From: Brevibacillus fluminis
GTDB lineage: Bacteria; Bacillota; Bacilli; Brevibacillales; Brevibacillaceae
Direction of reading: 5' to 3'
DNA length: 64,000 nucleotides
Assembly (NCBI RefSeq): GCF_003710825.1
Contig: NZ_RHHQ01000004.1
Coordinates: 248,001-312,000 of the forward strand
Below, piece after piece: positions 8,551-16,407 of the stretch. The position numbers and the translations under genes were made by a program. Under the pieces are notes generated by a model that saw only the letters and a list, made by a program, of their open reading frames with translations, ran no database searches and was not told the origin of the DNA. The stretch's first letter is position 1. The number at the start of each line of letters is the position of its first letter.

Positions 8551-8644
8551 GCAAAAAACGGATTGACACAAACAGCGGTAAGGAGTTTAAAAATTAGCTA
8601 AATTATCCTTTTTGGCAGAGCCATTTTGTTCTTCCCTGCACAAA

Positions 8645-8672
8645 AAAAGAGCCGCCCGATGACAGCTCTTTT
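8645..8672 (-). terminator. Terminator of the dpaA-dpaB-asd-dapG-dapA unit
   Basis: Stem AAAAGAGC/GCTCTTTT with a 12-nt loop and an extended T-run on the minus strand, 12 bp past the dapA stop codon. Confidence 0.88.
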
Positions 8673-8683
8673 CCACTACTTGC

Positions 8684-9556
8684 TTATTTGAAGAGAGAGA
8701 ATACGAAATCACGCTCTTGTTCGTTCAACTCGACGAGAGGCAACCGCACGCCACCGACAGGAACCCCGATTTTTTCTAAGGCGACCTTTGTAGGTGTCGG
8801 ACTTGGATAAGCAAACAGGCCCTCCATCACCGGCAACAGCTTGCGATGAAGCGATGCCGCACGCTGGTTGTCTTTTTCAAAATACGCATGAATCATGTCT
8901 GCCAGCTCCGAACCGACAACATGGCTCGCCACGCTGACCAGTCCGACTCCTCCCACTGCCAAGATCGGCAGTGTCAAGCCATCATCACCGCTGTATACTT
9001 CAAAGCCTTCCGGCGCATGTTCAATAATCGTTGCAATTTGCGACAGGTTTCCAGACGCTTCTTTGATGCAAACGACATTCGGCAGCTCTGCGAGCCGCAG
9101 CGTCGTTTGAGCCGTCATATTGACCGCAGTGCGTCCCGGAACGTTGTAGAGCATCACAGGGAGATTGGTAGCTTCAGCCACTGCCTTGAAGTGCTGATAC
9201 AGCCCTTCTTGGGATGTGCGGCTGTAATAAGGGGCCACCAGCATGATCGCATCTACGCCGGTTTCTTCCGCCGCTTTGGTACATTCGATGCTCGATGCGG
9301 TATCATTGCTGCCCGTACCTGCAATAACCGGGCAACGTCCGTTCACATAAGAAACAACGTGCCGGAACAATTCCAGTTTTTCTGTTTTTGTCAACGTAGG
9401 TGATTCACCTGTTGTTCCGCTAACAACCAAACCGTCTGAACCATTTGCCAACAAATGATCAATCAACTGCTCTGTTCGTTTGTAATCGATCTCCAGTTGG
9501 TCGTTAAAGGGGGTTACCATGGCGGTAAGGAGTCGCCCAAACTGTGCCAATTTCAT
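8684..9556 (-). CDS. dapA: 4-hydroxy-tetrahydrodipicolinate synthase
   Basis: Condenses pyruvate with aspartate semialdehyde, the entry to lysine, meso-diaminopimelate and spore dipicolinate. A TIM-barrel enzyme of 290 residues. GTTGES is at residues 47-52, Tyr137 is in YNVPGRT, and the Schiff-base Lys165 is in CIKEASG. It is the last gene of the dpaA-dpaB-asd-dapG-dapA cluster and feeds the dipicolinate synthase encoded upstream in the same unit. The ribosome binding site AAAGGA is rather close to the ATG (4-5 nt). Confidence 0.96.
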   Translation of the reverse strand: MKLAQFGRLLTAMVTPFNDQLEIDYKRTEQLIDHLLANGSDGLVVSGTTGESPTLTKTEKLELFRHVVSYVNGRCPVIAGTGSNDTASSIECTKAAEETGVDAIMLVAPYYSRTSQEGLYQHFKAVAEATNLPVMLYNVPGRTAVNMTAQTTLRLAELPNVVCIKEASGNLSQIATIIEHAPEGFEVYSGDDGLTLPILAVGGVGLVSVASHVVGSELADMIHAYFEKDNQRAASLHRKLLPVMEGLFAYPSPTPTKVALEKIGVPVGGVRLPLVELNEQERDFVFSLFK

Positions 9557-9597
9557 TCATTCCTTTCATGGTAGCGTAACACCCGGGAACCGAGAGA

Positions 9598-10821
9598 TCA
9601 GCGTGACAGATGCAGTTTAAACTGCTGATGTAAAGCCCTTACTGCTTTTGCCATATCCGCTTCGGGCACAAGCACCCATATGGTTGTATGCGAATCGGCT
9701 GATTGGAGTATTTGAATATCCTCTTTCGTTAAAGCTTCTACGATTTGTGCCATGACACCTGGGACACCGGCAATGCCGGCTCCGATGACGGAGACCTTGG
9801 CACAATGAGGCATGACGACAGGTTCATAATCCATCGCAGTCAAAATAGCGGTCGCTTTATCGGCCATCTGGTCATGGACAGTATACGCGACTCCGCGCGG
9901 GTTTACATTGATAAAATCGACGCTGATTCCGTGATTCGCCATTGCTTTAAAGACCTGTAGCTGAGTGTCGTATTGTCCATCCTTCGCAAACACCTTGATT
10001 TGCGTGATGTTGGCCACATGCGCAATCCCGACCACCAGACGATCCCTCACATGGTGATGAGGGTCATTTAGCTCGTTAATGCTCGTGACCAACGTTCCGG
10101 GGTCATCGGAAAACGTAGACCTGACGCGAATCGGTACGTTTGTTTGCATGGCAATTTCAACAGCACGCGGGTGGATCACCTTCGCGCCGAGATGTGCCAT
10201 GTTGCAAATTTCCGTATATGTGACGGTGTCGAGCGGCTTGGCGTCAGCCACAATCCGTGGGTCAGCCGTCATGATGCCTTCCACGTCAGTGAAGATATCC
10301 ACCATTTCTGCTTCAAGGGCAACACCGAGCGCGGTGGCTGTCGTATCACTGCCGCCGCGCCCCAATGTTGTGATTTCCCAATCCTCAGTTCGCCCCTGAA
10401 AACCGGGGACGACCACAACCTTACCACCTTCCAGTTCCCGTTTGATTCGGGAACCGTCGATGGACAAAATCTGTGCGTTGGAATATTCATCCGTCGTCAC
10501 AATGTTCGCCTGTCCGCCCGTTAAAATGATGGACTCGATGCCTCGCTGATTTAGCATGCTTACAAGCACACTTGCAGAAATAATCTCTCCTGTGTGCAAA
10601 AGCATATCCGTTTCACGCTTGGGCAGAGAATTGCCGTTGCTGCGAACGAGCTCAAGGAGCGTATCTGTCGCATACGGCTCTCCTTTTCTCCCCATAGCGG
10701 AAACCACTACGACCAGCGAATACCCTTCTGTCAACGCTCTCTCGATGTGCCGGATTGCCCGGTTGCGGCAATCCGCCGTCGTAAGCGAGGAACCTCCGAA
10801 CTTTTGGACGAGAATTCTCAT
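9598..10821 (-). CDS. dapG: Aspartate kinase I (DapG type)
   Basis: Phosphorylates aspartate in the first step of the aspartate pathway. At 407 residues it has the KFGGSS nucleotide motif at residues 7-12, a kinase domain to about residue 250, then a regulatory ACT pair. The C-terminal stretch with VSVIGAGIAGVPGVMAQ is typical of ACT domains binding an effector. In B. subtilis DapG is the diaminopimelate-sensitive isozyme that sits between asd and dapA; the same place here supports the name. AGGAGAG precedes the ATG, and the gene follows asd by 12 bp. Confidence 0.95.
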   Translation of the reverse strand: MRILVQKFGGSSLTTADCRNRAIRHIERALTEGYSLVVVVSAMGRKGEPYATDTLLELVRSNGNSLPKRETDMLLHTGEIISASVLVSMLNQRGIESIILTGGQANIVTTDEYSNAQILSIDGSRIKRELEGGKVVVVPGFQGRTEDWEITTLGRGGSDTTATALGVALEAEMVDIFTDVEGIMTADPRIVADAKPLDTVTYTEICNMAHLGAKVIHPRAVEIAMQTNVPIRVRSTFSDDPGTLVTSINELNDPHHHVRDRLVVGIAHVANITQIKVFAKDGQYDTQLQVFKAMANHGISVDFINVNPRGVAYTVHDQMADKATAILTAMDYEPVVMPHCAKVSVIGAGIAGVPGVMAQIVEALTKEDIQILQSADSHTTIWVLVPEADMAKAVRALHQQFKLHLSR

Positions 10822-10833
10822 TGAGCCTCTCTC

Positions 10834-11874
10834 CTATTGCTGTGCTTTAATTAATTCCTCTGCAATTTGTACGGTATTCCATGCCGCACCCTTCAGCAGG
10901 TTGTCAGATACGATCCACATGTGCAAACCGCGAGGATGGTGCAGGTCACGGCGTACACGACCGACGAACACATCCAGTTTACCAGTGGCTTCAGTTGCCA
11001 ATGGATAAACTTGTTCTTCTGGCGAATCCTGCAGGACAACACCAGGTGCATCGCTGATCAGCTGTTTCACTTCAGCAAGATCGTAGTCCTGTTTCAGCTC
11101 AACATAAACGGATTCGCTGTGACCATAAATGACAGGAATGCGCACGCATGTTGCAGAAACATTCACTGTGTCATCGCCGAGAATTTTTTTGGTTTCGTTG
11201 ATCATTTTCATTTCTTCATATGTGAATCCGTTGTCTGTGAACACGTCAATTTGCGGGATCGCGTTGTAAGCGATTTGATGATGCACTGGCAATTTGCTCA
11301 CAGGCAACACGTTTGCTTTCGCTTCTTTGCCATCCAAGATGTCCCGTGATTGCTCTTGCAGCTCGTTGATTGCAGACTGCCCAGCACCGGAAACGGCTTG
11401 GTATGTGGAAACGATGATACGGTCAATTCCAAAGCGATCGTAGAGAGGCTTCAGAGCTGCGACCATTTGGATCGTGGAGCAGTTCGGATTTGCGATGATT
11501 CCTTTGTGTTGGTGTGCCGCATCCATGTTTACTTCCGGCACGACAAGCGGTATCTCTGGGTCCATGCGGAAAGCACTCGTGTTGTCGATGACGACAGCGC
11601 CATGGCGTACGGCGTGCGGAGCCAGATCTTTACTGATCGAACCGCCAGCAGAGAAGAGCGCATAGTCTACTCCTGCAAAGCTATCCGGTGTCGCTTCCTC
11701 AATCACAACATCTTGCCCTTTAAACTTGACCGTCTTGCCGGCTGAACGGCCGGAAGCCAGCAGCTTCAGTTGATTGATCGGGAAATCACGCTGTTCTAAC
11801 AAAGAAATCATTTGTTGACCTACTGCACCTGTTGCTCCAACAACAGCAACATTCACCTTTTTCTGGTTCTGCAT
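10834..11874 (-). CDS. asd: Aspartate-semialdehyde dehydrogenase
   Basis: NADPH-dependent conversion of aspartyl phosphate to the semialdehyde. 346 residues, normal length. The N-terminal Rossmann motif is GATGAVGQ, and the catalytic cysteine is Cys132 in NPNCSTIQ. A later CVRIPVIYGHSE segment contributes the substrate-binding Arg and the His. GGAGGAG lies about 8 nt before the ATG. The gene lies between dpaB and dapG in the dipicolinate/lysine cluster. Confidence 0.97.
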   Translation of the reverse strand: MQNQKKVNVAVVGATGAVGQQMISLLEQRDFPINQLKLLASGRSAGKTVKFKGQDVVIEEATPDSFAGVDYALFSAGGSISKDLAPHAVRHGAVVIDNTSAFRMDPEIPLVVPEVNMDAAHQHKGIIANPNCSTIQMVAALKPLYDRFGIDRIIVSTYQAVSGAGQSAINELQEQSRDILDGKEAKANVLPVSKLPVHHQIAYNAIPQIDVFTDNGFTYEEMKMINETKKILGDDTVNVSATCVRIPVIYGHSESVYVELKQDYDLAEVKQLISDAPGVVLQDSPEEQVYPLATEATGKLDVFVGRVRRDLHHPRGLHMWIVSDNLLKGAAWNTVQIAEELIKAQQ

Positions 11875-11908
11875 CTCTAAAGCTCCTCCTATCGCGTATA
11901 AGCAATAA

Positions 11909-12505
11909 TTAGTAGTTAAACCTCTCTATAAGTAAGGGTTGTAACTGTTTGCCATCAAGCGCGGCTTCGCACGTCTCTTTTAGCAATTCCATCCGTGCCA
12001 CCAACGAGTTGGGTTTCTTGTCTGGCGCATCTTGGCCAAATGGAACAAAATAAATATTCTTGGCTGCCAAAAGTTTCGCGATATTCGCTGCATTCAAGCC
12101 CAATCCGTCATTCGTGGAGATCGCTAGCACCAACGGACTCAAATTCCGCATCGTCGCCTTGGCTGCCATTAACACAGCGCTATCTGTAATGGCATTGGCC
12201 AATCGGCTGGTGGTGCTGCCCGTGCACGGTGCGATCACCATCACATCGAGCAGTTTGGACGGTCCGAGCGGTTCCGCGGCGGGAATGGTGGAGATCAGCT
12301 CTTCGCCAGTCAAATCCCGCAACTTTTGCTGCCATGATGCCGATGTCCCGAACCGGGTGTCAGTCGTCATCAGTGTATTGGAAACAATCGGAATAACACG
12401 TGCTCCTGCATCTTTGAGCCGCTGAATTTGCGGCATCGTTTCTTCAAACGTGCAATGCGAGCCGGATAATCCGAAACCAATCGTTTTACCCTGCAGGTCG
12501 CTCAT
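11909..12505 (-). CDS. dpaB: Dipicolinate synthase subunit B (SpoVFB)
   Basis: Flavoprotein-like subunit of the enzyme that makes spore dipicolinic acid in the mother cell. 198 residues with a flavodoxin-like/HFCD fold: GFGLSGSHCTFEE near the N-terminus and VMVIAPCTGSTTSRLANAI for phosphate/FMN binding. The ATG overlaps the dpaA stop (ATGA) with AAGGAGG 6 nt upstream, so the two subunits are translationally coupled. Confidence 0.95.
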   Translation of the reverse strand: MSDLQGKTIGFGLSGSHCTFEETMPQIQRLKDAGARVIPIVSNTLMTTDTRFGTSASWQQKLRDLTGEELISTIPAAEPLGPSKLLDVMVIAPCTGSTTSRLANAITDSAVLMAAKATMRNLSPLVLAISTNDGLGLNAANIAKLLAAKNIYFVPFGQDAPDKKPNSLVARMELLKETCEAALDGKQLQPLLIERFNY

Positions 12506-13404
12506 ACGGATTCCTCCTTTTGGATGCTGGTTTGTTCGGCTATCAGGCGGGACAATGTGTTGGCTATAATCTGTCCTGCGGTTCGCGGCGCAACAATTCC
12601 AGGCAAAGAAGGTGCGAGGAGCGCTTTCATTCCTCTTTTTTCCGCAAAGCGAAAATCAGTTCCTCCAGGTTTTGAGGCTAAATCAATGATCAAGGAGGTT
12701 TGGGTCATCTGAGCGATTACATCTGCTGTCACGATCAACTGCGGGATCGTGTTAAAGAGGATATCGACATTCCCGACCTGCTGCTTCAGCTCATCCAGAT
12801 GAAAGGGCTGAATGCCCATTTCATATATACGTGCTATGTGCTCCGGACGTTTGACACCTACCCTGACACGCGCGCCTAACGCATCCAGCGTTCTGGCCAT
12901 CGACATACCGACCCGACCAAATCCCAACACAATAACCTGCGAGCCGTGAATGGTGAAATCCGTATTCTGGATCGCCATCATCAGCGCTCCTTCCACAGTC
13001 GGAATGGAGTTGTAGATGGCTACATCATCGCGACTTAACAGTTCGACCAGCTTAATTTCCTGGTCGGCTAACAGCTGTCTGAGATATGGTTTGGCCATGC
13101 CTGTATAGACGACACAATCCTTCTTCAATGAAGCGGCATGTGTATTGAGAAACTGGAGCTGTTTCGAGCAGAAGATGCTCTCCACAAATCCTTTGTCGTC
13201 TGTCCCGACAATGGGTAAAATCAGTGCGTCAACGTCTTTTAACACATCGCATGTTAATGGTTTTTTGGTTGCTCCCGTGAAGATACTCTCCAGATTATCG
13301 AAGCCGATCAATGTAACGATTGCATCCAGCTGAATGCATTTTTTGATGACTTCAATCTGGCGGGCATCCCCACCGATGAAAGCAACATGTATCCCCGTTA
13401 GCAT
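12502..13404 (-). CDS. dpaA: Dipicolinate synthase subunit A (SpoVFA)
   Basis: Oxidoreductase-like subunit of dipicolinate synthase. 300 residues from the chosen ATG; an upstream in-frame ATG adds only MWKGEHS, and those codons contain the AAAGGGG ribosome binding site, so it is rejected. A Rossmann domain in the second half shows QVIVLGFGRVGMSMARTL (about residues 150-170), related to S-adenosylhomocysteine hydrolase/NAD(P)-binding folds. It heads the dpaA-dpaB-asd-dapG-dapA unit. In B. subtilis this operon is read by sigma-K in the mother cell; I could not identify a convincing sigma-K promoter here, and a terminator for ymxH lies in the short upstream gap. Confidence 0.95.
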   Translation of the reverse strand: MLTGIHVAFIGGDARQIEVIKKCIQLDAIVTLIGFDNLESIFTGATKKPLTCDVLKDVDALILPIVGTDDKGFVESIFCSKQLQFLNTHAASLKKDCVVYTGMAKPYLRQLLADQEIKLVELLSRDDVAIYNSIPTVEGALMMAIQNTDFTIHGSQVIVLGFGRVGMSMARTLDALGARVRVGVKRPEHIARIYEMGIQPFHLDELKQQVGNVDILFNTIPQLIVTADVIAQMTQTSLIIDLASKPGGTDFRFAEKRGMKALLAPSLPGIVAPRTAGQIIANTLSRLIAEQTSIQKEESV

Positions 13405-13435
13405 GCTGTGTTCCCCTTTCCACACATTTTACTGC

Positions 13436-13463
13436 AAAAAAACCTCACAACGCAAAGGTTTTT
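13436..13463 (-). terminator. Terminator of ymxH
   Basis: Stem AAAAACCT/AGGTTTTT with a 10-nt loop and a T-run on the minus strand, between ymxH and dpaA. A sigma-A-like TTGCGT-18-TAAAAT overlaps the hairpin but is doubtful. Confidence 0.75.
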
Positions 13464-13545
13464 CCCGTTCGTAAAGAAAATCACATTAAAAAGTTGTGGT
13501 CTACCCCCATCCTATTCGCTTTGGGTACGTTCGGTGACAATCGCC

Positions 13546-13812
13546 TTATTCACGTTCTGCAATTACATTTTGGCTCGGATGAAGGGCGACAATGATCATT
13601 TCCGGCCCGATTTTATATATGGATTTCCAGGGAATCACGAGATCGGTTTTCTTTTTGGAAAATCGCCAAAAGGAGGAGGACAAGGGAAGCAAGATGGAGT
13701 GGATTTCACCCGTAGCCGGATTGATTTCCAAGTCGGAGTGAGCGATGTTCCCCATTTTCTCACCGTTATTCATTTCGATGATTTCTTTTCGGCACAACTC
13801 GCTTAACCGCAT
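13546..13812 (-). CDS. ymxH: YlmC/YmxH family PRC-barrel sporulation protein
   Basis: An 88-residue PRC-barrel-like protein of the YlmC/YmxH family, which is widespread in spore formers and has no proven biochemical function. It starts MRLSELCRKEII, the typical family opening, and contains the G-E/G-I repeat pattern and VIPWKSIYKIG motif. Position between mlpA and dpaA is as in B. subtilis. GGGGGAC precedes the ATG. It is flanked by a terminator on each side, suggesting its own promoter, possibly around a TATAGT near 13845. Confidence 0.9.
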   Translation of the reverse strand: MRLSELCRKEIIEMNNGEKMGNIAHSDLEINPATGEIHSILLPLSSSFWRFSKKKTDLVIPWKSIYKIGPEMIIVALHPSQNVIAERE

Positions 13813-13852
13813 ATGATTCGTCCCCCTTTTGAGTTTGCTACACTATACGAAA

Positions 13853-13878
13853 AAAAACCCGGTCTATGCCGGGTTTTT
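13853..13878 (-). terminator. Terminator of mlpA
   Basis: Stem AACCCGG/CCGGGTT with a 6-nt loop and an eight-T run on the minus strand, 20 bp past the mlpA stop. Confidence 0.9.
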
Positions 13879-13897
13879 CCGATTGTTCGCCGATTCA

Positions 13898-15154
13898 CTA
13901 TGGAACCAAAATCGTACTATTGATATTAGTAGGCAGCGCATCCAGTGGGCTAACCATGGCGATACCGAGCGGCGAGCGGAACAAGTCGCGGGCAACCTGC
14001 AAAATCGAGTCATGGTTGACTTTGTCGATCCGTGCGATGATCTCGTCCAAGCTCAGATGGCGTCCAAGGAGAAGTTCATTTTTCCCCAGGCGGCTCATCC
14101 GGCTATTCGTCGATTCGAGGCTCAGCATGAGGCTCCCTTTCAGCTGCTCCTTGCCTTTGTTCAACTCTTGTGCTGTGATTCCTTTTTCGCTGATGTCGTG
14201 CAGCACATTCGTCACGATATCGAACACTTTGCCCACATGCTCAGGCGCCGTGCCAGTATACACGGTGAATGTACCGGCTTCTTGGTAAGCGGAATGGTAA
14301 GAATAGACGGAATAAGCCAAGCCTCGCTCTTCCCTGATTTCCTGGAACAGGCGGGAGCTCATGCTGCCTCCTAATACATTGTTCAGCAAGATCAACGAAT
14401 AGATTTCTTCATGCCCCACTTGGTACCCTGGGAGCGAGAGGCAAAAATGCGCTTGCTCAGTCGCTTTGTGATGGGTGATCGTTCTGCCTACAAACTGTGG
14501 AACCGTCAGTTCGTGTACAGAGCCCTGACGAGTAAAGGTGGAGAACCTCTGCTTAATCTCCTCGATCAGACGATCGTCAAAGTTTCCAGCGACGGTGATC
14601 ACGGTTTGTTCTGGTATGTAATGCTTCTCCACATAATCAAGCAGATCGTCTCTTCGCAAGCTGCGCAGCACGTCTTCAGTGCCAAGAATGGAATATCCGA
14701 GCGGATGATCGCCATAGCAGGCGCGCGCGATCAGATCATGCACCAGATCATCTGGCGTGTCCTCGTACATGCTGATCTCTTCAATGACGACGTTCTTCTC
14801 TTTTTCCAGCTCTTCGGCATCGAACACCGAATTAAAATACATGTCGGAAAGAATATCCAGCGCGATCGGAGCGTGTGTATCTAGAATGCGTGCATAGTAG
14901 CACGTGTACTCTTTCGAGGTAAACGCATTCACATTGCCGCCAATTTCGTCGAATGCCTCGGCGATTTGCTTGGCTGTGCGCGTCTTGGTCCCTTTGAAGT
15001 ACATATGCTCCAAAAAGTGAGAAATCCCATTGTTCGCTTCACGCTCGAATTTGGAACCTGTGCCAACCCAGATACCCAAAGCAACGGAACGGACAGAAGA
15101 AATTTTTTCAGTGACGATGCGTACGCCATTTTCGCATGTATATCGTTGTATCAC
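13898..15154 (-). CDS. mlpA: M16 family zinc peptidase (MlpA/YmxG)
   Basis: Processing-peptidase-like metalloprotease of 418 residues, a full two-domain M16B unit. The inverted zinc motif is H46-F-L-E49-H50, and the distal acidic stretch EKNVVIEEISMYED supplies the third ligand region. GTG start with AGGAGGA 8 nt upstream. In B. subtilis MlpA affects exoprotease levels, but its substrate is not established. A good promoter lies upstream at 15240-15268 and a terminator follows, so it appears monocistronic. Confidence 0.93.
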   Translation of the reverse strand: MIQRYTCENGVRIVTEKISSVRSVALGIWVGTGSKFEREANNGISHFLEHMYFKGTKTRTAKQIAEAFDEIGGNVNAFTSKEYTCYYARILDTHAPIALDILSDMYFNSVFDAEELEKEKNVVIEEISMYEDTPDDLVHDLIARACYGDHPLGYSILGTEDVLRSLRRDDLLDYVEKHYIPEQTVITVAGNFDDRLIEEIKQRFSTFTRQGSVHELTVPQFVGRTITHHKATEQAHFCLSLPGYQVGHEEIYSLILLNNVLGGSMSSRLFQEIREERGLAYSVYSYHSAYQEAGTFTVYTGTAPEHVGKVFDIVTNVLHDISEKGITAQELNKGKEQLKGSLMLSLESTNSRMSRLGKNELLLGRHLSLDEIIARIDKVNHDSILQVARDLFRSPLGIAMVSPLDALPTNINSTILVP

Positions 15155-15239
15155 ATAGAATCCTCCTCTATGATATGGGCCAATGGCCTCGCATATCCGA
15201 TTATGCCAATTTCAGTTATGTATAGATAGAACATGTCTA

Positions 15240-15268
15240 ACTATAGCAAACTTCAATGGGCTTCTCAA
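15240..15268 (-). promoter_or_regulatory. Sigma-A promoter of mlpA
   Basis: Minus strand TTGAGA (15268-15263), 17 bp, TATAGT (15245-15240), in the gap between ylxY and mlpA. Confidence 0.6.
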
Positions 15269-15281
15269 CACTCCGTGGTTC

Positions 15282-16262
15282 TTACGGCGTATCGATCCGT
15301 TTGCTTGAAATGACCTCTGACACGGTGGTAGGTGTCAGCCCTCTTTGCTTCGCCATTTTGATCAAAGCAGGAAGGCTTTGCGCGGTTGCGGCTGTCGGGT
15401 GCATCAAAACCATGACTCCCTTCCCCATTTTTGCGTCGATGCGGCGAATCACAACATCCGGCGAAGGCTTCATCCAGTCGATCGTATCCGCACTCCACAT
15501 GATCGTCTTCATCTGAAAATCATTCTTGGCGATCTTGACCACTTGCGAGGAGAAAGAGCCAGAGGGTGGAGCAAAAAGGTTTGGTTTGATCCCCAACGTT
15601 TTTTCAATAATTTGCTGCGTCTTCCCGATTTCCTGGCGAATTTGATAATCGCTCATGTACTTCATATCGGGATGCGAATAGGCATGATTGCCAATCTCAT
15701 GCCCGTAGGAAGCGATTTTCTTTGCAAGCTCCGGATTGCGGCGTACCCATGAGCCATCGAGAAAAAAGGTTGTTTTGATTTGGTTGGCTTCCAACGTTTT
15801 TAGGATGGAATCCAAGTATTCGTTGCCCCACGCGACATTGATCATAAAGGAAATCGCCGGCTTTTCTGGATTGCCGCGATAAATGGGGAACACCCCCACC
15901 TCTTCTAGGGATACATCCGGCTCCACTTCCTTAAAGATCAATTGATCCTGGGTTGTTTTGCCCGTCATCTTCATTTGTATGATCGATGCTTCCATATCGA
16001 TTGAGCGGCCGTTATAGCCAGGAACTGCGGCCTTCCACGATTCGTCATAGGAAGCGTTTATGGGCTTTATTTCCATCGTCGACCGCCAACCTTCAATCAT
16101 GTTGCGTAATTCCTCTTCACGGGTTACTACCCGATCCACTTTAGTTGCCTGATGCTTGACCGTTTGCACGTAATGTTCCACTGGAGCCGAACTGAGCAGT
16201 TGCACCAGGACCAGTGCCCAAAAGCCTGTCACGAGCAACATGGCATACGGTTTTTTCTTCAT
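15282..16262 (-). CDS. ylxY: Polysaccharide deacetylase family protein YlxY
   Basis: A NodB-homology carbohydrate esterase-4 protein of 326 residues. Residues ~6-24 form a signal/anchor segment (LLVTGFWALVLVQLL), so the enzyme domain is extracytoplasmic. The NodB domain covers the C-terminal half with ISFMINVAWGNEY in place of the usual TFDDG, followed by GHEIGNHAYSHPDM (H-x3-H metal motif) and LFAPPSG. The catalytic Asp-Asp of classical CE4 enzymes appears replaced by Asn-Val, as in YlxY proteins, so activity is uncertain. The start at 16262 is preferred over an ATG 40 codons upstream, whose extra codons overlap the pnp terminator; GGGGAG precedes the chosen ATG. Confidence 0.85.
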   Translation of the reverse strand: MKKKPYAMLLVTGFWALVLVQLLSSAPVEHYVQTVKHQATKVDRVVTREEELRNMIEGWRSTMEIKPINASYDESWKAAVPGYNGRSIDMEASIIQMKMTGKTTQDQLIFKEVEPDVSLEEVGVFPIYRGNPEKPAISFMINVAWGNEYLDSILKTLEANQIKTTFFLDGSWVRRNPELAKKIASYGHEIGNHAYSHPDMKYMSDYQIRQEIGKTQQIIEKTLGIKPNLFAPPSGSFSSQVVKIAKNDFQMKTIMWSADTIDWMKPSPDVVIRRIDAKMGKGVMVLMHPTAATAQSLPALIKMAKQRGLTPTTVSEVISSKRIDTP

Positions 16263-16350
16263 CCCGAAGCTCCCCTCATCCCAAACAGTACCTGTCAGTT
16301 TGTCTACTACTTCACCATATGAGAGAGGGAAAACAGATAGAAGTAAAAAG

Positions 16351-16398
16351 AAAAAGCTTGTGTACGCGAAGAGGTTCTTCATGTGACCAAGCTTTTTT
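16351..16398 (-). terminator. Terminator of pnp
   Basis: Outer stem AAAAAGCTTG/CAAGCTTTTTT with an inner GAAG/CTTC hairpin, running into a T-run, 10 bp after the pnp stop codon. Confidence 0.75.
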
Positions 16399-16407
16399 GC
16401 TTTTCAT

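Noticed and set aside
13405..13436. Sigma-A promoter TTGCGT-18-TAAAAT for dpaA
   Set aside because: Its -35 lies within the loop of the ymxH terminator and the start site would be only about 15-20 nt from the ATG; not listed as a feature.
16263..16382. N-terminal extension of the YlxY reading frame
   Set aside because: Its codons run through the pnp terminator, and a ribosome binding site precedes the internal ATG that gives the normal family length.
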